Assembly (NCBI RefSeq): GCF_037975245.1
Contig: NC_092580.1
Span: forward strand, 26,394,501-26,458,500
Direction: 5' to 3'
DNA from: Apostichopus japonicus
Taxonomy: Eukaryota; Echinodermata; Holothuroidea; Aspidochirotida; Stichopodidae
DNA length: 64,000 nt
The notes under the pieces were generated by a model. It ran no database searches and was not told the DNA's origin. It worked only from the letters and a program-made list of their open reading frames with translations. Positions within the stretch are counted from its first letter, which is position 1, and every line of letters begins with the position of its first letter. Positions 60,482 through 64,000 of the stretch are shown in pieces. Position numbers and translations under genes: made by a program.

Positions 60482-62665
60482 CAGGTGCGTATCCAGGGGG
60501 GGGCGTTGGGGGCGCGCGCCCCCCGGGTAGGAAAAAGAGGAGAGAAAAAAAGAGAAGAAAAAAGGAAAAAAGAGGGGAAAAAGAGGAGGAGGAGAGGAAG
60601 GAAGGGAAAAGAAAAAGAAGAAAGAGAGAAGAAGGAGAAAAGGAGGGAGTAAAAGAAAAACGCGAAGACACCGGGAAGAGAAAGAAGAACAGTGACATCA
60701 TTACAGCGCTGAAGGGTAGCCAGTGACGGATCAAGGGTTTCGTAAAAGTGTGCCTCACCCTACCCCTTACACCGACAACTCCATTTTTTTGACGTTTCCA
60801 TTTTCCTCTCTCACTAATGATCTATATATATACTATATATGGTCTAGCATAACGCGTGTGTAGAATTGTGCTATGAAACCAACTGTGGCTGGTCTCGAAC
60901 TCGACCGTTTCGTCGGGAACATGACGCATTTTGGGATGGGGGCGACCGCCCCCCATTCAGCATTTTTTAAATGATATCGCTAAGTAATTTCAAAATAGAA
61001 AGTGCTTAGATGCAACTTACAAAGCCTGGGAAGTGTCATTTCCAGCGATCTGGGAGACATTTTCGGCCAAAATTTGATTGTACGCTTCGCGCTAACAAAT
61101 GGTCCTGGTAGTGCCATTTCCAGCGATCTGGGAGGCATTTTCGGCCAAAATTTTCTTGTACGCTTCGCGCCAACCTAGGGTGGCGCTACGCTTAGATAAT
61201 TTGCCTACAGGCTTCGCCCCTCCCTTGGCAAATTCCTCGCTACGCGCCTGTTCGAATTTGTAACGCAAACAGCAGGTATCACATCATATCAGTGAGCATG
61301 AAAATGGCGTTCCAGGATGAAAATCCTCAAAACTGTCCGACTTGCCTGAAAAAATAACCGAAAATTTTCGTTTTTTTTCGCGTTCAACGTGTCAATGTCA
61401 ATATCATATAAGCAAGCATCGGTTATTACATCGCATGCCATCATGTACCGTACGGTCCGTTGAAATTGTGCAGTATACCGCGGGATGCTAATGTAAACAA
61501 CGACATGTCTCATGTAGATGTATAAAAAGCATGGAGGTCCAATAATGTCAAAAGTTTCTTTTACATTAGTAATGGCGAATTAGGGGCTGCACCCCTGCCG
61601 CGCAGTGGCGGAGCGTCCATACGGTCAGGGGCGGATGCGCCCCCTGACGGACTCAAATGGACTGCTGGCGCCTTTTTCAGCTCTTTACCAGTTTTTACTT
61701 ATTCTAGATTATTGACTATTTTATTGCGCTCTCATCTACTTATTGACATTTGTCACATTTTGTTGGTGTAATTTGGCGATGACACCCTATTCTTCGTTTA
61801 TCTGCAAATTAGCCAGGCCCTGAAAGGGTCATTTCCGGCGATCTAGGGAGTATCTTTACTCAAAATTTGTCTGTGCGCTACGCGCCAACCAGTGGTGGCG
61901 CTCCGCTTAGATAGTGTCGAAAGCGCCCCTACAGACCATTCTCGCCCCTCCTGACCAATACCCCCTAGCTCCGCCACTGCCGCCGCGCCTCCTACGCCTA
62001 TGTGTGTAGTGTTCGGTTTCGGAAATATCGCTATTTTTTCATTTCCTTCAACCAAGTTTTATAATAGCCGTTATAAGAGGTTTAATATTTGTACACCAAT
62101 AAATTAACTGTGTCTGAATTTTCGAAAATTTCTGACCAACATTCTGCATCACACTTCCCTCTACTCGTGCAATTTTGACCGGTCTGTTAGGGGTTGAAGG
62201 TAGTTTTTCTATATTGGTTGTCCATAGATGAAATTTTGTACAACATTATGGGTATGTTTCGAAGTGAGTTTATTCACGAGAAATGTGAATTTTCAAATTC
62301 TGAACAAATTTGGGGCTTAAAACCTTGAAAAGTGGGGCTGACGGGTATTGTGGGCCGCGACGTAGAATCACCTACCAACGCAAAGACCCACAGGACATGC
62401 GATCAGGTCGAACATGACGTGTGCCGGGTTGACAATCTTCAAAAAGGTTATGGATGAAAAAAAAAAACTATTAGGAAATACTTGGTTCTCAGGCCAAAAG
62501 TGTACATCTGGTTGGTCATTTCAAGCCCGAGAAGTGCCGTTTCTGGTGATCTGGGGCTATCAAAACCAGAAATTTTCTTGTACGCTGCGCGCCAACCGAT
62601 GGTGGCGCTCCGCTTAGATAGTAATTCGCGCCCCCCCGGGTTAGAAAATCCTGGATACGCGCCTG
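60482..62665 (-). mobile_element. Composite element, family C copy 2 (2184 bp)
   Basis: The ends are CAGGTGCGTATCCAGG and CCTGGATACGCGCCTG. TTAAG directly flanks both sides (60477-60481, 62666-62670), consistent with a 5-bp target duplication. It matches copy 1 (57495-58946) in inverse, plus the 377-bp insert at 61603-61979 and a block (about 62050-62345) shared with 36740-37080. It has four shared modules. Confidence 0.75.
61603..61979. mobile_element. hAT-like MITE nested in family C (377 bp)
   Basis: The ends CAGTGGCGGAGC and GCTCCGCCACTG are flanked by CTGCCGCG and CCGCCGCG (7 of 8 identical). It contains one shared module (61815-61917). It is absent from copy 1 of family C. Confidence 0.78.
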
Positions 62666-63447
62666 TTAAGTCATCACTTTCGTTTATTTTGACAAATGCT
62701 GAGCACATGGAAGGTCATATCTCGATCAAATTGATTAGACCAATGCAAAAAAACTGGGCCTGGCGACGGATGTTACTACCTTCCAAATCATATATTCCTG
62801 TTTGTCTATGAGTTGCCTGTTCCCTTTCGAAGTTACGGGAAACTTCTTCGGCATTTTCGACCCCCAACGTGTGGATTATTTCTTCCATCTTATTTCTTTT
62901 GGATTCTGGAAACTTTCATTGCATGTGGTCTTCGGTGTACCGAGACGAAATTACTCTCCTGAAAAAGGGAGGGGCGCCGCAGGTACGACTTCGGAATGAG
63001 GCGGGAACAACAGCGTTCTACTGTAACAGCTCGGTGTACGTTACTGGGCGGGAGCACAGCCGGTAAACAGTCCGCGCCCACTTAATGCATTCGTATATAG
63101 CCATTGTAAAGGGAGGACGAATTCTAAGTAGGCGCGGCTCAGCATCGACCGGCGATTTGTAAGTGGACGATTTCTGAGTCAACGGCCATTTCTGAATGAA
63201 CGGTTTCTGTACTTCAACGGCGATTTCAAAATGGGCGGCTGTTGCATTTGAGCAACGATCTCTGAGTGGATGGTCTCTGAGTGAACGACCATCTCTGAGT
63301 GGACCGCACCTCACGTTAAACGGCAATTTATAAGTGTGCGGCTGCTTGCATTTGAGCGGCGATCTCTAAGTGAACGGTTTCTGGGTGAACGACCATTTCT
63401 AAGTGGACGGCGCCTCATGTTGACCCTTTCCGCGTTCCATAAGAGAC

Positions 63448-64000
63448 AAATCAAACACTGAACTGTCCCAATATCCATTGCTTAGTCTCCTATAGTATCA
63501 GTTCCGTATACTATATAAATTATAATATGCAATGACGTCAGTATTTGTTAACATTGTTTGATTTTGAGTTGGAAATTCCGACAACTTAAAATATCATGCT
63601 GGTGACCATGGAACGATGTAGGTCTCCTTCTCCAATTGAAGTAGAAAGGAATGCAAATTAATTAATATATATTTGGTAGCCTACCTCTTCATCTTGTGAG
63701 TGTTGTAACATGGAGGTATCATACGTGCATGCATATATGCATATTTATGTCGGCAAATGTAATGCTTTTCAAAATCACTTTACTACTTATGTATTGTGTC
63801 GTTTTATAATAGACAGAGTCCTTTGTCGTGTAAATCACATGGCACGCCTGGGCAATATCCATGGGCTCCCAGCTCAGATAATATTTATTTTCCTAGATTT
63901 ATAGCTTTTCCATTTTTGTTTGGTCACATATGGGTTCCCAAGTAGAACATTGTGCATGCACCATCCTATCCTTACTACACCCGTAGGACGCCTATGCATA
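63448..64000. other. Right edge, no feature seen
   Basis: No exon or repeat end is recognised. Confidence 0.5.

Larger units (their letters stand above)
59089..63441. mobile_element. 4.35-kb TIR element with subterminal repeat arrays
   Basis: The ends TATGGAACGCGGAAAGGGTC and their complement are flanked by AGAGAC (59083-59088, 63442-63447), a 6-bp duplication. Inside each end lies an array of about 300 bp of short units such as AGAGATCGCCG and CCGTCCACTTAGAG (59110-59420 and 63130-63430). A broken helix-turn-helix fragment lies at 59551-59706. Copy 2 of family C (60482-62665) has inserted into it. Confidence 0.78.

Noticed and set aside
13-64000. CRISPR array or bacterial operon
   Set aside because: Tandem repeats here lack unique spacers of constant length, and all real genes are spliced eukaryotic genes.

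Overview
This is animal nuclear DNA. It has spliced genes with GT-AG introns, low coding density, many SINEs and DNA transposons, and no operons. The gene content (FHIT, a GPI-anchored Ly6 protein), the SINE types, the Penelope-like hammerhead ribozymes and the abundance of hAT-like elements fit a marine invertebrate. An echinoderm or another invertebrate deuterostome is my guess, but the species cannot be fixed from the sequence alone.

Four host genes can be reconstructed. (1) FHIT lies on the minus strand at 496-5300. Three coding exons are present with the His-triad intact, and the C-terminal exon falls off the left edge. (2) A three-exon Ly6/uPAR-type GPI-anchored protein lies on the plus strand at 12759-15729. 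(3) An 11-exon, 523-residue gene lies on the plus strand at 21509-34031. It fuses an N-terminal membrane anchor, a DUF2064/CofC-like transferase and a family-2 glycosyltransferase. In bacteria the two enzymes are separate or fused proteins (TIGR04282 and TIGR04283) linked to arsenosugar or rSAM/selenodomain gene neighbourhoods. (4) A minus-strand coiled-coil protein that I do not recognise lies at 40565-46111, with one unresolved junction.

The rest is mostly repeats. Positions 1120-2444 hold a SINE-like repeat pair and a foldback Penelope-like remnant carrying four hammerhead ribozyme motifs, and a fifth lies at 18103-18145. The last intron of the glycosyltransferase gene is filled by a 44-bp minisatellite of about 71 copies (29945-33095). 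It is followed by a pyrimidine-rich repeat (33096-33941) whose unit carries a splice-acceptor-like TTACAG, and the true acceptor of the last exon sits at its edge. Several hAT-like non-autonomous elements have exact 8-bp target-site duplications, and some are nested (10182-12021, 10876-11684, 19104-19392, 36009-38066, 36456-37706, 52062-53071, 61603-61979). About 100 bp of internal sequence recurs at least ten times inside elements with different ends. A 3.3-kb element with 243-bp terminal inverted repeats (48125-51452) contains a THAP-domain remnant. A 4.35-kb element (59089-63441) has subterminal repeat arrays and a broken helix-turn-helix coding fragment.

The genes do not form an obvious pathway together. 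The two most notable items are the glycosyltransferase fusion and the hammerhead ribozymes. All exon models come from splice-site and phase consistency plus family knowledge. No alignment or transcript evidence was available.
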